NCBI GenBank assembly: GCA_037013685.1
Contig: CM072884.1
Span: 101,536,048 to 101,600,047 of the forward strand
Reading direction: 5' to 3'
From: Acridotheres tristis
Lineage: Eukaryota > Chordata > Aves > Passeriformes > Sturnidae
Length of the DNA stretch: 64,000 nt
Part shown: piece by piece, positions 49,926-61,761 of the stretch
How the letters are laid out: each line of letters starts with the position of its first letter
Position numbering within the stretch: position 1 is the first letter of the stretch
The notes under the pieces: generated by a model
Databases searched by the model: none
The model's input: the letters and a program-made list of their open reading frames with translations, nothing else
Told to the model about the DNA's origin: nothing
Made by a program: the position numbers and the translations under genes

Positions 49926-52900
49926 GTAGGTGTCGGGCGCGGCCGGGGCTGCGGGAGCGGCGGGGCCGGGGCGGGGATGTGCCCGCAGTGCGCCTCGGGG
50001 CTGCGGAGCGGAGCAGCGGCAGCGGCAGCGCCACGTCAGGCGGAGCGCGGAGTTCCCCGAGCCCTGCCATTCCCCGAGCCCTGCTGCGGCCTCCGGGGCA
50101 CGCAGGGGAGAGGGAAGGAGGGAGGAGGGGGGACCGGGCCCCGCCAGCCCCTTCCAGTCCTGTATTTCCACCGTGGTCGCCGTCGCCGTCTCACGGGCCT
50201 CCAGCAAGCTCCGTGGTTCCAGAAATGGCGAACGAGTTCAGGGAAGCGCTTCAGGGGATGCACAGGAATGTTTTGTGCTCGCCATCAGAAACAATGAATG
50301 GGCACCTCTCGTAACCCGCTGCCACCGCGCTGGGTTTGACGCTGGTTTTGTGCCTGTGCTCTCTCGCGATTTAAATGCTTTACATGACAGACGTGGGGAC
50401 AAACACCGTAAATCGCGTCACTGTGAGATGTTCAGGAACAGCTGCTAAAAGTCCCGTCCTGCAGGACAGAGAGTACAGAGAGATCACACAGAAATTATCT
50501 TCCCTGTGAGAATTGACAGCTGTAAAATCCTTTTCTTTTACTGAGCCAAGAGCATACGTTCTTTTTTGAAACATTTGCAAGCAGATGCTACCAAAAAAAA
50601 TCCGGAAAAGCAGCCAAGATACTTGTAACTGATACTGTTTGTGTTTTTCTCCCTTTTCAGTGTAAGTTATTACAGACGGATGTTTATAACTGCAAAAACA
50701 ATTACCTTAATTAAGGGGTTAAGATATGCAATATTTTGTTTAATTTTGTTTTATCCTCCTAATCTGAAGGTCCTTGTTATACATCCTTGCTAACTATATT
50801 CTGCAGCTGTTGGGTTGTCTCCAAAAGGAGAGCCAAACAATTCAGGCACCACCCAGATAATATTCAAGATTCCACAAGTTTTTCTCAGCAGCTTTCCCCT
50901 AATTTGCTGGAGATGTATGTCAATGTCCTTTATGTCATGTATGGCAAGTGTATTCAGATCACCTTGTAATTGCAGTATACCTTATCCTTTGTCTCAGAAT
51001 TCACAGTGGTATGAAAATAGTACCTGGCAGATTCATTTTTAGTATTTTAAATTCAAGGTTAATCCCTTCTGATAGGAATAATATATTTCTTGCTCTGCAG
51101 CTGGATATTGTTTTCAAAACACAGCTGTCTTCAAGTTTAAATTTGCTTAGGAGTTGTAATTTAGTAAACATATGCTGCATTTTTAGGCATTTGTCTCTAA
51201 ACATGTTGTAGCATGTATTTTTTGTGGACCAGAATTCCAGACAGGTTTCCATGGCTAAAAAGTAGCAAAGTGAATTTGAACTATTCTGTGCTTCTGGTTC
51301 CCAACGGCTATTCCTAACAAAACAGTGAGAGTACCTGAAGTATTAAAGAGCTTTCCCCTTCAGTCTGGCAGGTGCCTTGAGCTGGCAGTGCACACTGGGT
51401 TTGTTCAGTAGGGCCAGATAAGGTTTGTGTGGCCTTGAGTATCAGTGATCAACAGGGCTCATGTATGAGCACAGGTTGGCCAAATTATTTACTTTGTATG
51501 TGTACTAAAGCCTTCATTTCTTCATCATTCTGTAGCCCCTGTTTAGAGCTGGAAAGCAGTTTCATCTTGGAACTGTGCTGCAGGTTGTTTTTCAAGACAA
51601 AGGAAGAACAGGTGTCCTTGGACAGCTTGGTTTGAACCCAGGCGTTCTATTCTGACATTTAATTCAACATTCTTTGCATTTCAGTCTCCAAGCCTGCGCC
51701 TTACTGGGAGGGAACAGCAGTCATTAATGGAGAGTTTAAAGAGCTGAAGTTAACAGATTATGAAGGAAAATATCTTGTCTTCTTCTTCTATCCTCTTGAC
51801 TTGTAAGTAAAAACACTGTAGGCGTACCAAGACTGAGTGCAGCTACACTAGATTCATAATTCATTAATTCCTCTCTTTTTTTGAGGTCTTATATTTTTGT
51901 TTGGTAAGAATTTGGGAGAGAAGAAAGGAATGACAGAAGAAAATATATTCTTTGCATTTGTTTTCTCATCATGCATTGGTAAACTTGCCACACAATCTTT
52001 GTCCTAATAACTGTACTAATAACTAATTTGTGTCTCCACACAAAACAAACAACTTTGTAGTTTGCCAGTTAGGCAGACTCTGTATTCTGTTCTGTGCTGT
52101 AAATCAGTGCTGCAAGTAGAAGAAAGCATCACATCTACTTTTTCTAGAGTGTGTATGGAGGTGGCATTTTCCCTTTAAGCTCATCCTGTAACATCCTCGG
52201 AGCACTTAACATTAACTTCCTTTATTTAAAATGCAGTAACTTCACTGATTGAGTGAAAACATCTCTGCTTTTTAAGGGACAATCCCATTGTTTTCCACAA
52301 AATGAACATAAGAGGACAGAGATGCATAACTACATTTAATATTATAACATCATTATCTTTACTACTTTAGTTCTTCTGTAATAGAAAAAGTTGAAGAGTA
52401 ATTCGTTGAGATTTGCACAGTAACAGCAAATTATAGTATGATCCTCTGAAAATACTGCATTGTAGTGCTTAAATTCAGCCACATTTGTAAAGTCTAAAAG
52501 AAAGTAACTGTACAAGCTCTGAGTCTAGATTCTAAAATCACCATAGATTTATAGTCTTCAGAAAGAATCCATTTGTAAGTAAGATGGAGTGTAAGGGTGG
52601 AGGATTTGTCAGGCAGCATTTTCATTAAATACCTGAAGAAGCAATAAAAATAAGCAGAAGCTGAAATAATTTATGATAAATACACCATTTTAAGATAGGC
52701 AGAGAATTTACTGGCTTTCTCATGAAATTTTGACTTTTATCATCTTCAATCATCTCTAGTACGTTTGTCTGTCCAACTGAGATAATTGCCTTCAGTGACC
52801 GAATTGAAGAATTCCGAGCAATAAATACTGAAGTAGTAGCATGTTCTGTGGACTCAAAATTCACTCACTTAGCATGGTATGTATCTTCCTCTTGTCTTTG

Positions 52901-55900
52901 ACTAAACATCATTCATGGTTCCAATTCAGTAAAAGAACAGTACTCCCCAGATTTTTAGCCTGTGCAGATATATCATAATGTGTGAAAGTGTATTGACACA
53001 AATGTTTAAAATAAATTTTAACCCTAGTATATGAAAGTACCTTTATTTTTTAAGCTTGTTTAACATGTATTGCTTGCAGTATGTCATGTCTCAGTCCAAA
53101 AAATACTACAAATACAAAAAGAAAATATTAATGAAACTATCAGTAAATGTTTCACATTGTCCCAGTTCACGAGCACGCAGTCATAAAGCAAATGTGACTG
53201 GTAAGAAAAGGGTCATCATTAACACATGTGGCCAAAACCTGCAAAACATCTACTGGGCATTTTGTTCAAGCCACAAATACTGTTCATCTCCTTGTGTGCA
53301 TAACAGAAAAAATGTCACTTGCACTAAATCTTTCTTTCCATACTGATGTAGTTTGTGATTTGTGTAGGCAATATAAATCTGTATGAGAAATGCATCTATA
53401 TTTCCTTTCCTTCAAAGGATTAATACTCCTCGTAAACAAGGAGGACTTGGACCAATGAAGATTCCACTTCTTTCTGATCTGACACACCAGATTTCAAAGG
53501 ATTACGGAGTGTATCTGGAAGATCAAGGACATACACTTAGGTATTTCACTGGGCTGCAGTTTGGTTGGGTTTTGGTGGGGTAATACTTACTCCTTATATT
53601 TAAAGAAGCATTTGAATTTTTTCTTTTAGAGCAGCTTTTACTTGGGGATTCATGGTGAGTAGCAAAAATCGAAGAACACAAAAAATACAATGAGTCAGAA
53701 GAGGGGTCAAGGTTAATATCCTGTTTAACAGCAGGCATCAGAAGATACCTACAGCAGGACAAACATGTAGGATTCCCCAGAACTGCAGTTGCTCAGGAAC
53801 CTCCCAAGTCCCAAGTGGAGTCAAGACTAAGGTTACCTAAAGAGATACATTTGCTTAAAACTGAATCGTTTCTTTTGGGATCCCTGTAATGCCCTAGCAT
53901 GTGCAGCACCCCCTGGCAGGGCCTGTCAGACCTTAGTTCTGTGTTCTGCAAAGAAGTATCTTTTTTTGGTTTTAACTGGAGCCCAGCACATGTCATCTGA
54001 TACCCAGGTAAAGAATAGTAGGTTACTGGTTGTGAGCATTATATGGTGTTTGCAAATATCAAATTACTCCCATCCAGCAACCATAAAAGAGTGCATGAAA
54101 ACACTTCTGTCATTAATTCTGTTTTCTAACGCACAAACACTTTTTTTTTTCCCCCACAGAGGCCTTTTCATTATTGACAATAAGAGAATCCTTCGACAGA
54201 TCACAATGAATGACCTTCCTGTTGGGAGATCAGTGGATGAAACACTTCGTTTAGTACAAGCATTCCAGTACACAGACAAACATGGAGAAGGTGCTCTTTT
54301 AAATACTGCCATATTGAAGATGGTTTTACTTAGCCTGGAAGCTGTACTAGCTTTTTGCAAGAAAGATGCTTAGTAGCATTAAGGACTGGCCTCATACAGC
54401 GACTGAAGTGATTTGATTGCCCTGCTTGATTCTGTGGTCCCAGGTCCTTAGGTTGTTTCTAGAATAATAATTTACATTTTGATTCACATGCATTAGAATG
54501 AGAGCATAAAATATTCCTTCGTCTGAATTGGCATTATGTACCACGTGTCACAAGCACAAATTTGTACAAAATATGAGGCTGTGAAGAATGAGGCCAAATA
54601 GTACATTTTTGCATACTAAAATAATGGAGATGCAGGCCATCCTTGTCCTGTGCCATTCAGTGAGGACCTGTGACAAGTAACTGAGAGTGTTTCATATCAA
54701 GATACATGGTGATACTGTGAAAATTATAGCACCATTACTTGTATTTTCTGTGTAATAGCTGTGTGATCATCTTTCCCCAACAAAGAAATTTTATTGTCTT
54801 CAGATCATTACTTTGTATCAAGAATTCTTATTCCTCCAGTTCAAGCATGGAGTGAACTTTTTCATATTTCTTTAAATAATTTATTTGAAAATTTGTTTAA
54901 ATATGAATACACATTTAGCAGCTTAATTTCCAGTTCAATGTCACCAGGCATTTTAAAGTACCTTTATATGAAGGTACAAATCACTATTCTGCTGTGCTGT
55001 ACAGACTTGAAAAAACAGATGCTGATACTTAGGCTGTGCACGTTTGACTAAGGAAATTTACCCATATTTAGTTACAAAGCCAGCTTACAGAATGTTAATT
55101 TGCCGTGTTTCCAGAATACCACATTTTTTTCCCAGCTTTTACATGAATGTTGAGGAGAGCCTCTGTAGATACCTCATTGGTTTCTTTGCACAGAAAAACA
55201 GTTCTCCATAATTCCTGCTAGCATGTGGGGCATTTTATCTGTCAGCATGTCTTAAAGCAATGTAATATGACATAACTGCTTGGGCTGAAGCCTCAGAGGG
55301 AGAGCTCTGAACAGATGAGAGCTTTACTCCAGAATATGCAGCTGTACAGGTGGTCCCAGGGCTCCCAGCCACACTGTGGTAAGCACATGCTGCGATCCCT
55401 TTGCTCCTAAGCAAGGCTTCAAATAAAATTAGTCTCTTGTGGAATCTTTGAACTGATCTAAAAAGTGCCTCTAGTTTTGGTTTTAAAGAAAGAAAGGTGG
55501 GTCTCCGTGTAGTCACCTGAATTTCACTGCAAAACTTCTGTTTTACTAGAATAGCTGTTCATTCTCAGATACTGCTTTGCCAGTACTTAATTTAGAAGGG
55601 CACAAGAATTAAACTAAGGTATCCATCCAGAGATCTGCAGTTTTTAGGTAACAGAAGTAGTGGGTGGTGTCAGGTATAAACTGCTAGGTCACCATCCCAT
55701 GTGTAAAGAAAATTGCACATTTAATAGTTTCAGATATTGACATGTGACACTTCATGGTGTTTTACTTCAAAGTCAGAAAGAGAATATTAAGCAAACAAAA
55801 GTCTGTGTGTGTAAAAATACTTCAGCTTACTTTGTCCCTTTTTTTTTCAGTTTGCCCTGCTGGTTGGAAACCTGGCAGTGAAACAGTAAGTCACTGTTAA

Positions 55901-57490
55901 TATTAACATGCATGTAGCATGCATGCACTAACAAGCACTCATTTACCATTTCTAGTAGGCCCAAATCCAAAATCTTGGCAACTGTCAGTGAGAGGGTATG
56001 AGTAATGTTGCATTATTAAGCTTACACCATTTGGATTACTACTGATTTCATTAGGGGATTGTTTCCCTCACACTAGACATGTTCCAGTTGCTTCAAACTC
56101 CTGGTGTGTGAACAAAATTCACTTAATCACCAGTGAGTTTGTGATCAAGAACTTTTTCCTGTTAATACCTGATGAGGCAAAGTACAAAACTATTGAGTTT
56201 GTTGTATCTTCCTCGTTATTTGTCCATATAAATTCTTGGTGGTTCTTACTGCAGATCCTGGGTACTACCTAAAAAAAGAAAGATAAAAGCTCCTAGGCTG
56301 CTGTGGTATGTGCCAGAGCCAGTGCCACTATCAGCATTCCAGCAGGGAGCACTGCTTTGCTGTGCAATTGCCCTCCCTTCTTTGTTACTCCTGGGCTCCA
56401 TGTGACTGGAGGCAGAGGAGCCAGAGTTCACACAAACACTGAACTTGTTTGTGTTCCCTGTCCAGAGTGAGCCTCATGAAACTTCCACCAGAGGTCTGAG
56501 CTGCCTGGTTCACATGAGATCACTGTCACTTTTGTGAGCGTGTGGCTTCCTTCTGAACCATCTGGTGATGACAGAGGTTAAAGAGCTGGCTCAACAAAAA
56601 CCAGGTCCCAGCAGCCTCTAAGCAGAGTTAGTGAGCATTGTACTTGATAGTAAAGAACAGTGGAATGTTAAACCATGTTTCTTTGCTGGATGTAAAAGTT
56701 TCCTAGGATGACTTGAGGCTGGGAGTCAATTTTTTCAAAGTAGAAGAGAAGTGTCATTATGGGGGAAGCTGAATATTAAGACTGTAAAATAAAAGAGGGC
56801 TGGCTGGCTTAACATTCGTATTTTGACACTGAAAACTTCTGCCTTCCATAATTAGGATCACCTAGATAACAAGACATTGATATATTTTCTGAAAAACAGT
56901 CTGACAATGCTGATATTAACAGCTCCAACACTGCCAATTTAATAATCTAATGCAATACATAAGCATTCTCCACCTCCTCTGTGAAAAAGATGCAGACAGT
57001 AGCAGAGTAGTTGAAAAAGCCTTTCTCAAAGATGTAGTCACGCCTTCTAAATGTGTTTAATTTAATTAGATCAAACCAGAGGAAGCCATGAGAGTGTGGT
57101 GGCCAAGGGAAGAACTGTAAGTAAATTCTAAGCCTCTAGCTTACAGATACTAATTTACCAAAATATCTTGCTTTTGGGGCAAGCTGTCAAAATTCTTCCT
57201 TTGGTAGACTGCAGTCTCTCATGCCTCAGTCGGTTGAATCTCTCTGCTATTGCTGTTAGGTACCTTTAGAGATGAACAGTAATCTAGTACCAAATCAACT
57301 GATAAATTACTCTTCAGCGTTGCTAATGAGTTGTCTGTAGCATCTTACTATGAAATACTGTGCTGTTCTGGCTTTATAGTTCGCTATGTTTTCGTGGCTT
57401 TGGTTTTTGACTAATATTTTCATTTTCTTTCTTGCACAGATAATTCCAGATCCAGCTGGAAAACTGAAGTATTTTGATAAACTAAACTGA
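49709..57490 (+). CDS. PRDX4: Peroxiredoxin-4, seven coding exons, complete
   Basis: Coding joins: 49709-49925, 51685-51802, 52760-52876, 53418-53540, 54160-54290, 55851-55885, 57440-57490. These give 789 nt plus stop, or 263 residues (human PRDX4 has 271); all introns are GT-AG and frame is kept at every junction. Family knowledge: a thiol peroxidase of the secretory pathway that reduces H2O2 and passes oxidising equivalents to protein disulfide isomerases; it forms decamers. Visible: a Leu/Ala-rich signal core at residues 13-23; interchain Cys43 in ECHF-like context (QCHYYAGG); PLDFTFVCP with Pro109, Thr113 and peroxidatic Cys116; GGLG at 159-162; Arg192 in HTLRG; resolving Cys237 in VCPAGW; YF at 258-259. 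GGLG plus YF predicts sensitivity to hyperoxidation. No KDEL tail, as is usual for this protein. The start is the first in-frame ATG, in a gccATGg context; frame upstream of it opens only from GTG codons. Confidence 0.98.
49926..51684 (+). other. PRDX4: PRDX4 intron 1
   Basis: The first 450 bases are GC-rich and belong to the CpG island; the rest is AT-rich. ORFs reading through the 5' part are continuations of exon-1 frames or composition effects. I see no conserved exon or repeat family in it. Confidence 0.9.
51685..51802 (+). CDS. PRDX4: PRDX4 exon 2
   Basis: Acceptor ...TTTCAG at 51679-51684 and donor GTAAGT at 51803. It encodes residues 73-112, the start of the thioredoxin-fold core ([18 protein letters not shown], then [12 protein letters not shown]). 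Intron 1 before it is 1759 bp, phase 1. Confidence 0.97.
52760..52876 (+). CDS. PRDX4: PRDX4 exon 3, peroxidatic cysteine
   Basis: Acceptor CTCTAG, donor GTATGT at 52877. It encodes residues 112-151, with the active-site TFVCPTE (peroxidatic Cys116) and [15 protein letters not shown]. Intron 2 before it is 957 bp, phase 2. Confidence 0.97.
53418..53540 (+). CDS. PRDX4: PRDX4 exon 4
   Basis: Acceptor TTCAAAG and donor GTATTT at 53541; the donor departs from consensus at +5 and +6. It encodes [11 protein letters not shown] through DQGHTL and carries the GGLG loop linked to over-oxidation sensitivity. Codon 192 (catalytic Arg) is split AG/A with the next exon. Intron 3 before it is 541 bp. Confidence 0.97.
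54160..54290 (+). CDS. PRDX4: PRDX4 exon 5
   Basis: Acceptor after a strong pyrimidine tract, ending CCCCCACAG at 54159; donor GTGCTC at 54291, which is weak at +3 to +6. It encodes [20 protein letters not shown] through QYTDKHGE, matching the conserved core of typical 2-Cys peroxiredoxins. Intron 4 before it is 619 bp. The weak donor matters because reading through it stays open for 28 codons (see findings). Confidence 0.97.
54291..55850 (+). other. PRDX4: PRDX4 intron 5
   Basis: A 1560-bp AT-rich intron. No recognisable repeat. The first 83 bases remain open in the PRDX4 reading frame up to the stop at 54371-54373. A strong T-rich tract precedes the exon 6 acceptor. Confidence 0.9.
55851..55885 (+). 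CDS. PRDX4: PRDX4 exon 6, resolving cysteine microexon
   Basis: A 35-nt exon. Acceptor TTTTTTTTCAG, donor GTAAGT at 55886. It encodes [12 protein letters not shown] with resolving Cys237. It is too short to be found as an ORF; I placed it from the splice sites, the conserved VCPAGW motif and the frame (enters phase 1, leaves phase 0). Intron 5 before it is 1560 bp. Confidence 0.96.
55886..57439 (+). other. PRDX4: PRDX4 intron 6
   Basis: A 1554-bp intron. It contains an exon-like 47-nt segment (57070-57116) bounded by AG and GTAAGT, described in the findings. Otherwise nothing is recognisable. Confidence 0.9.
57440..57490 (+). CDS. PRDX4: PRDX4 exon 7, C-terminus and stop
   Basis: Acceptor CTTGCACAG at 57431-57439. 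It encodes [16 protein letters not shown] and ends in TGA. The YF motif at residues 258-259 lies in the C-terminal helix that covers the active site in hyperoxidation-sensitive peroxiredoxins. Intron 6 before it is 1554 bp, phase 0. Confidence 0.97.
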   Translation: MIPDPAGKLKYFDKLN

Positions 57491-57539
57491 GGCTCGCGTC
57501 TGTTGAATTCAATAGGTCATATTCAACTTGATTTTTGCC

Positions 57540-57545
57540 AATAAA
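57540..57545 (+). terminator. PRDX4: PRDX4 polyadenylation signal AATAAA
   Basis: A canonical AATAAA lies 50 bases after the stop codon and is followed within about 15-35 bases by GT-rich sequence (TTTTGGTACTTTTGTGAG), as expected of a downstream element. The implied 3' UTR is only about 70-80 nt. Further polyadenylation sites downstream cannot be ruled out from sequence alone. Confidence 0.85.
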
Positions 57546-59833
57546 ATGTAATTCATTTTGGTACTTTTGTGAGTTTGATTAATATGTAACAGCAGTAAAA
57601 TATTAAGAGGCTCATTGTTTAAACAGAAGTCTAACCTGTGTGAAGCACAAGTACCTCATTAGTTATCAGAGAATATTCTTATGAAATACAGGCTTTGTTT
57701 AGATGTTCAGTCTTCTCCAAATCCACTTAGCATATTGGGCTTAGATTCATGACTTTTGCTATTAATAGATTTCTCAATTCCTACAAAAATCTTGTGTGTT
57801 TGGTCAGATTCTAGCACTACAGCTAGAAAAGAGCCACTTGGTTATGCTACATTTGTCTGTAGTCCAGCGGCAATAGCAGCTAACTTAAAAGCCAGGAATA
57901 AGTTACAGTTGAATTAAATTTCCAGTCTGTGTAATCTTGAAAACATTTTTCAGCTACTAAGATCATACCCTACACTATATAAATCAGTACATCTGCTGAA
58001 AAAAGCACAACTCTAGTTCATGTGATTCAAGGGCTGAACCAGTAAATTTTTCTATGCTTAAATTTGTAGTGTATTTGCTGATAAGATCAGTTCTGTTTCA
58101 CACTGAGTTTTATCCCTGTCTCTACACTGTTAACAAATGGATGTGGGGGATAGTGTCCTGTGCCAATGCACTCCTTCTGTGGCTCCTAGTTTTAAGGGAG
58201 TAGTTGTAGTCTTTCCAAAGTAAGTACTGACACGTGATCATCAGAAACTTGTGGCTGATGGACATGAATCTCTTCTTTCAAGGGAAAAGAATGTCTCCAT
58301 GTAAGACATACATGTGTTCTCCAGTGTGCACTGGAGAACCCTTTCCTTAAGATGTCATCTTGCTTCTTCCTACCTCTTCCTCTTTTTTGACACGGTATTC
58401 TAGAGTCTGTGCAACTGAAAAAACAGCAACTGAAATGTGTGACAGGGACATTTTCACCAGGGACATCCTTGAAAAGGACAACAGGCACTTTCCTTCCCCA
58501 GTCTGCACTACATTATTATTCTTGGTTGGATCCTGCATGCCTGAGAACTCACTTCCCTCACCATACCATACAATTCCCTGCCCTATACACTACAGTTCTG
58601 CAGAACTAGGCCAGGAGTTGCATTTGCACTGTGAAGTTACATGATTTTGTGGACTTGGGTGAGTATGGAGCAGCTCTCCATGATAGTCACTGCAGACACA
58701 AAGCAGAAACAGCTGCTTTACTTCACTTCAGCTCTGATACAAATAACACCTGTGCAGATGCTAGGGGCACAGGAAGCCACAGCCAGAGCAAGTAGAGCTC
58801 CACTGAGCCTCAGCCTCCCTGTTCCCATCTAGAGGGTAACAGGCAGAATGGGATCCATGCCAAACCCCAAAGTGCTGCTCCAGCCTGTGATCCCAAAGAG
58901 TAGAGGGCAGCACGTAGAGGTGGTTTCTTACATGACTAGGATGTAAATCACCTTGAGTTTTACTCTGGATTCTGTTTACATCAACCCTGAAGCACTAAGA
59001 ACAACACACAGAATATCCAAATAACTCCAAGCCACTGCAGTGTGAGAAATGCGGGCCCAGCTATCACAGACATGGAGCAGCAGCCCAAGGCACAAAACAA
59101 TCACAATACCTGTGCCCCCTTTAGACTTGGTGCCTGTGCCCTCTGCTCCCCACAGGCCTTGCCCCCCTCTCCAGCCAGCGGGCTCTCAGTCACACCTAAT
59201 GCTCTTCCAGCTGCAGGAACCTCTGGCACTGAGCCAGCCAGTGACACCTGATAAAGACAGAGATGAATTATCAGCCACGTGTTGAACATGCTCCACCCAG
59301 CCCACGGCTCCTTGCAGAGCCCAGTGAGCAGCCAGTTACAGCAACACAGCCACAGGGTGTATCTCTGTAGCATCAGCACTGAGAGCAGCAAATTACAGCA
59401 GATGTCAAAAGCTGTACAGAGCCTGAACTAAGAAAACTGCACTGAGAACACATAGTCACTGAAGAAAACTGATGCCATCTGCATGCTCTGACCACTGAAA
59501 TTTAGGTCACAGCAGTGACAGTAGATGTGTCAACTTTCAAGGTTTTTATAAATGCACATTTACATTTTAAACATGTAGTAAGTGATGGCGTAGTTTTTTG
59601 GGGATTTTTTTAATGCAGTTCAGTGGGGACAAAAAGTGTTAGGGAAATAGTCCTTAAGCAAAGACTTGAGTTGCCATGTGATTGTACATGTTTGAAATGA
59701 ACAAATGACAAAGCAGTCTGTTCTTCCAGTACTCTTCACGTGAGGTTTGAAATAGTGGAAAACTTAAATTTTATCTATCTCTGCTTTCCCAAACCCCAGA
59801 ATATATTCAGGGCCCTCTTTTGGAAGTGCATAA

Positions 59834-59879
59834 AATGCAGATGCCATTGTGAGCCTGTCTTCTCAACAGAAAAAGCAAA
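59834..59879. repeat. 46-bp direct repeat, copy 1
   Basis: Starts AATGCAGATGCCATTGTGAG and ends AACAGAAAAAGCAAA. It matches 60492-60537 at 45 of 46 positions (only G/T at the 20th base differs). Flanks are unrelated. Confidence 0.9.
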
Positions 59880-60244
59880 AATGTTTCTGCAAGGCAAGTT
59901 ATGACTAATAGTGAGACACAGTCTTCAACTTCTGCTATTTTGGGCAAGCCTCCCACATCCCTCTACTGCCCCCTCAGCTGTTAAACTATATATGGTGGTG
60001 AGGTCTGCAGATTAAAGCCACCTCTCCAAGCAGGATGGATCCTAGCAGAGACCTGGATGTCACTTCCAGCAGTACTGAAGAAGCATCAATTCAGATAATA
60101 ATAATAATGGCACAGATTTTTGATGTTAGCTAATGTAGCCCTCTGCAGCCTTCCTGGGTTACATCCATTCCTTGCCCACAGAAACCTCTTCCTCTGCAAA
60201 CTCAAGTATATCTAAAAATTAACACTACATTGCTGGGAGTCTGT

Positions 60245-60312
60245 AGGGGTATTAGGTTTACAGTTGGACTCAATGATCTTGGCAGGCATTTTCTAACTTG
60301 AATTATTTTGTT
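60245..60312 (+). mobile_element. CR1 3'-end fragment, highly decayed
   Basis: GGGGTATTAGGTTTACAG, TTGGACTCAATGATCTTGGC and TTTTCTAACTTGAATTATTT resemble a sense CR1 3' end (GGTTGGACTCGATGATCTT...TTCCAACCTAAATGATT). Weak but in order. Confidence 0.65.
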
Positions 60313-60491
60313 ACACATCTGTAGGGAAATGGGCAGTGATGGCAAGCTAGCACAGCTCTTTTGAGTTTGCTATAGAGGTCACATATGGTTCTGGAGACTC
60401 AGCTGTTCTGCAAGTCTCTCTCAGTGGTCTGATCTCAGCTGAGCTGAAATGAGCTGATGCCAGAGCAGGCTCTGTGGTGTGATTAATCGCT

Positions 60492-60537
60492 AATGCAGAT
60501 GCCATTGTGATCCTGTCTTCTCAACAGAAAAAGCAAA
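60492..60537. repeat. 46-bp direct repeat, copy 2
   Basis: The same word as at 59834, offset by 658 bp and in the same orientation. A CR1 scrap lies between the two copies. Not a known repeat family to me. Confidence 0.9.
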
Positions 60538-61688
60538 GAGCTGAGCAGTTACCACATAAAAGTGACACTGAGAGTAAGGACCAGAACTAGTACTACTCTT
60601 CTTTCTGAGTGCCCCAAGCACCAGTCCTCTGAGTCCCATTCTCCTTCTCCAGAAATCTCCCATTTCTGCTATGTAACAGAAGGGAAATAAGGAGCAGCCA
60701 ATGCCCAGCAGTGTCTCCAGCCTCATGGACAGGAACCCTGCAGGGATGAGGATCTCTGCTAGCAGAGAAGTGCTCTAGTAGTATTTTCTGTGCAGGTCTG
60801 GTCATCCAACTACCTTCCACAAACAAGAGTCCCCAATTTCTCTTTCATGAAAGCTGAGTATTTACCCTTTTATTTTCCTGTTAGCTTGTGTCTAGCCTAT
60901 GAAGAAGTGATCTCTCCCATGCCTACTTAAGAATGCATTCAGAGGAGGATCAGCAATCAAACCAGTGTCACCACATAAAGGCTGGACCAGATGTGCAGTA
61001 AAACCAACTGAGCGTGGAGTGAGTTTGGAGCAGGTTTCTGACCTAAAACTTGCTCAATGTTCCACATTGCAGCAGGTCCTGCAAACTTCTTCCCAGAGTG
61101 CTGTACAATGTGACATGGCTGCAAAATCTGGTATGGCTGCAAAGGAATGGTCTGCACTTGAAAAAGGGCTACCAGAAACTGTTACATGAAGTTTGAGCAA
61201 TTTTAGTACTTTTTTAAACCACAAAAAAAAACATTTGAAACAAGGCACTCTTTTGAACACCAAGTTCAGACAATCCCACAGAAATCTCCTTTTGTATCAC
61301 TATTAAGTGAGAGGGTAAGGGGAGGAAATCCTGCTCCTCCTCACTGCATTCCAAGAAACAATGGGCACAGACATTTGCTTCCTTCTACAGATCCACAGTC
61401 AATTAATTATATAGATAAGCTTACTATAAATAAAAAGATTTTCTAGCAATTCCTTTAGGCTTCTGTGGTAATGGTTAGTCACCTATAGCAGTGACAGGCT
61501 AGATATAAGTTGCAACATAAACCCAACATGAATTACTATGTTGAAATATTTTAATTCTAAATGTGAGATCTGAGAATATTTTTTTCACATACACATAAAG
61601 GCACAAAGCAACATGCATACCCCTGAACAAAGATACCAGAGAGGGTGACAGCTTGGAGTTACCATCTTGGAATAAACAATACATGAGT

Positions 61689-61761
61689 ACATATATATAT
61701 ATAGCAATAAACAGAAATGCAGGTATCTTTTACAGAAGTGTATATATACACACACACACAT
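61689..61761. repeat. TA and TA/CA microsatellites
   Basis: An AT run at 61690-61703 and TGTATATATACACACACACA at 61740-61761, with unique sequence between them. Confidence 0.9.

Larger units (their letters stand above)
48975..50400. promoter_or_regulatory. CpG island covering PRDX4 promoter and exon 1
   Basis: CpG dinucleotides are frequent and GC content is high from about 48975 (ACCGCGAGCGAGGCCG) to about 50400, whereas both flanks are AT-rich and nearly CpG-free. The island holds the start codon at 49709 and the first part of intron 1. I see no clear TATA box just upstream, so dispersed initiation is likely (inference). Most of the 5' part is the GC-rich minisatellite annotated separately. 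The edges are by eye. Confidence 0.85.
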
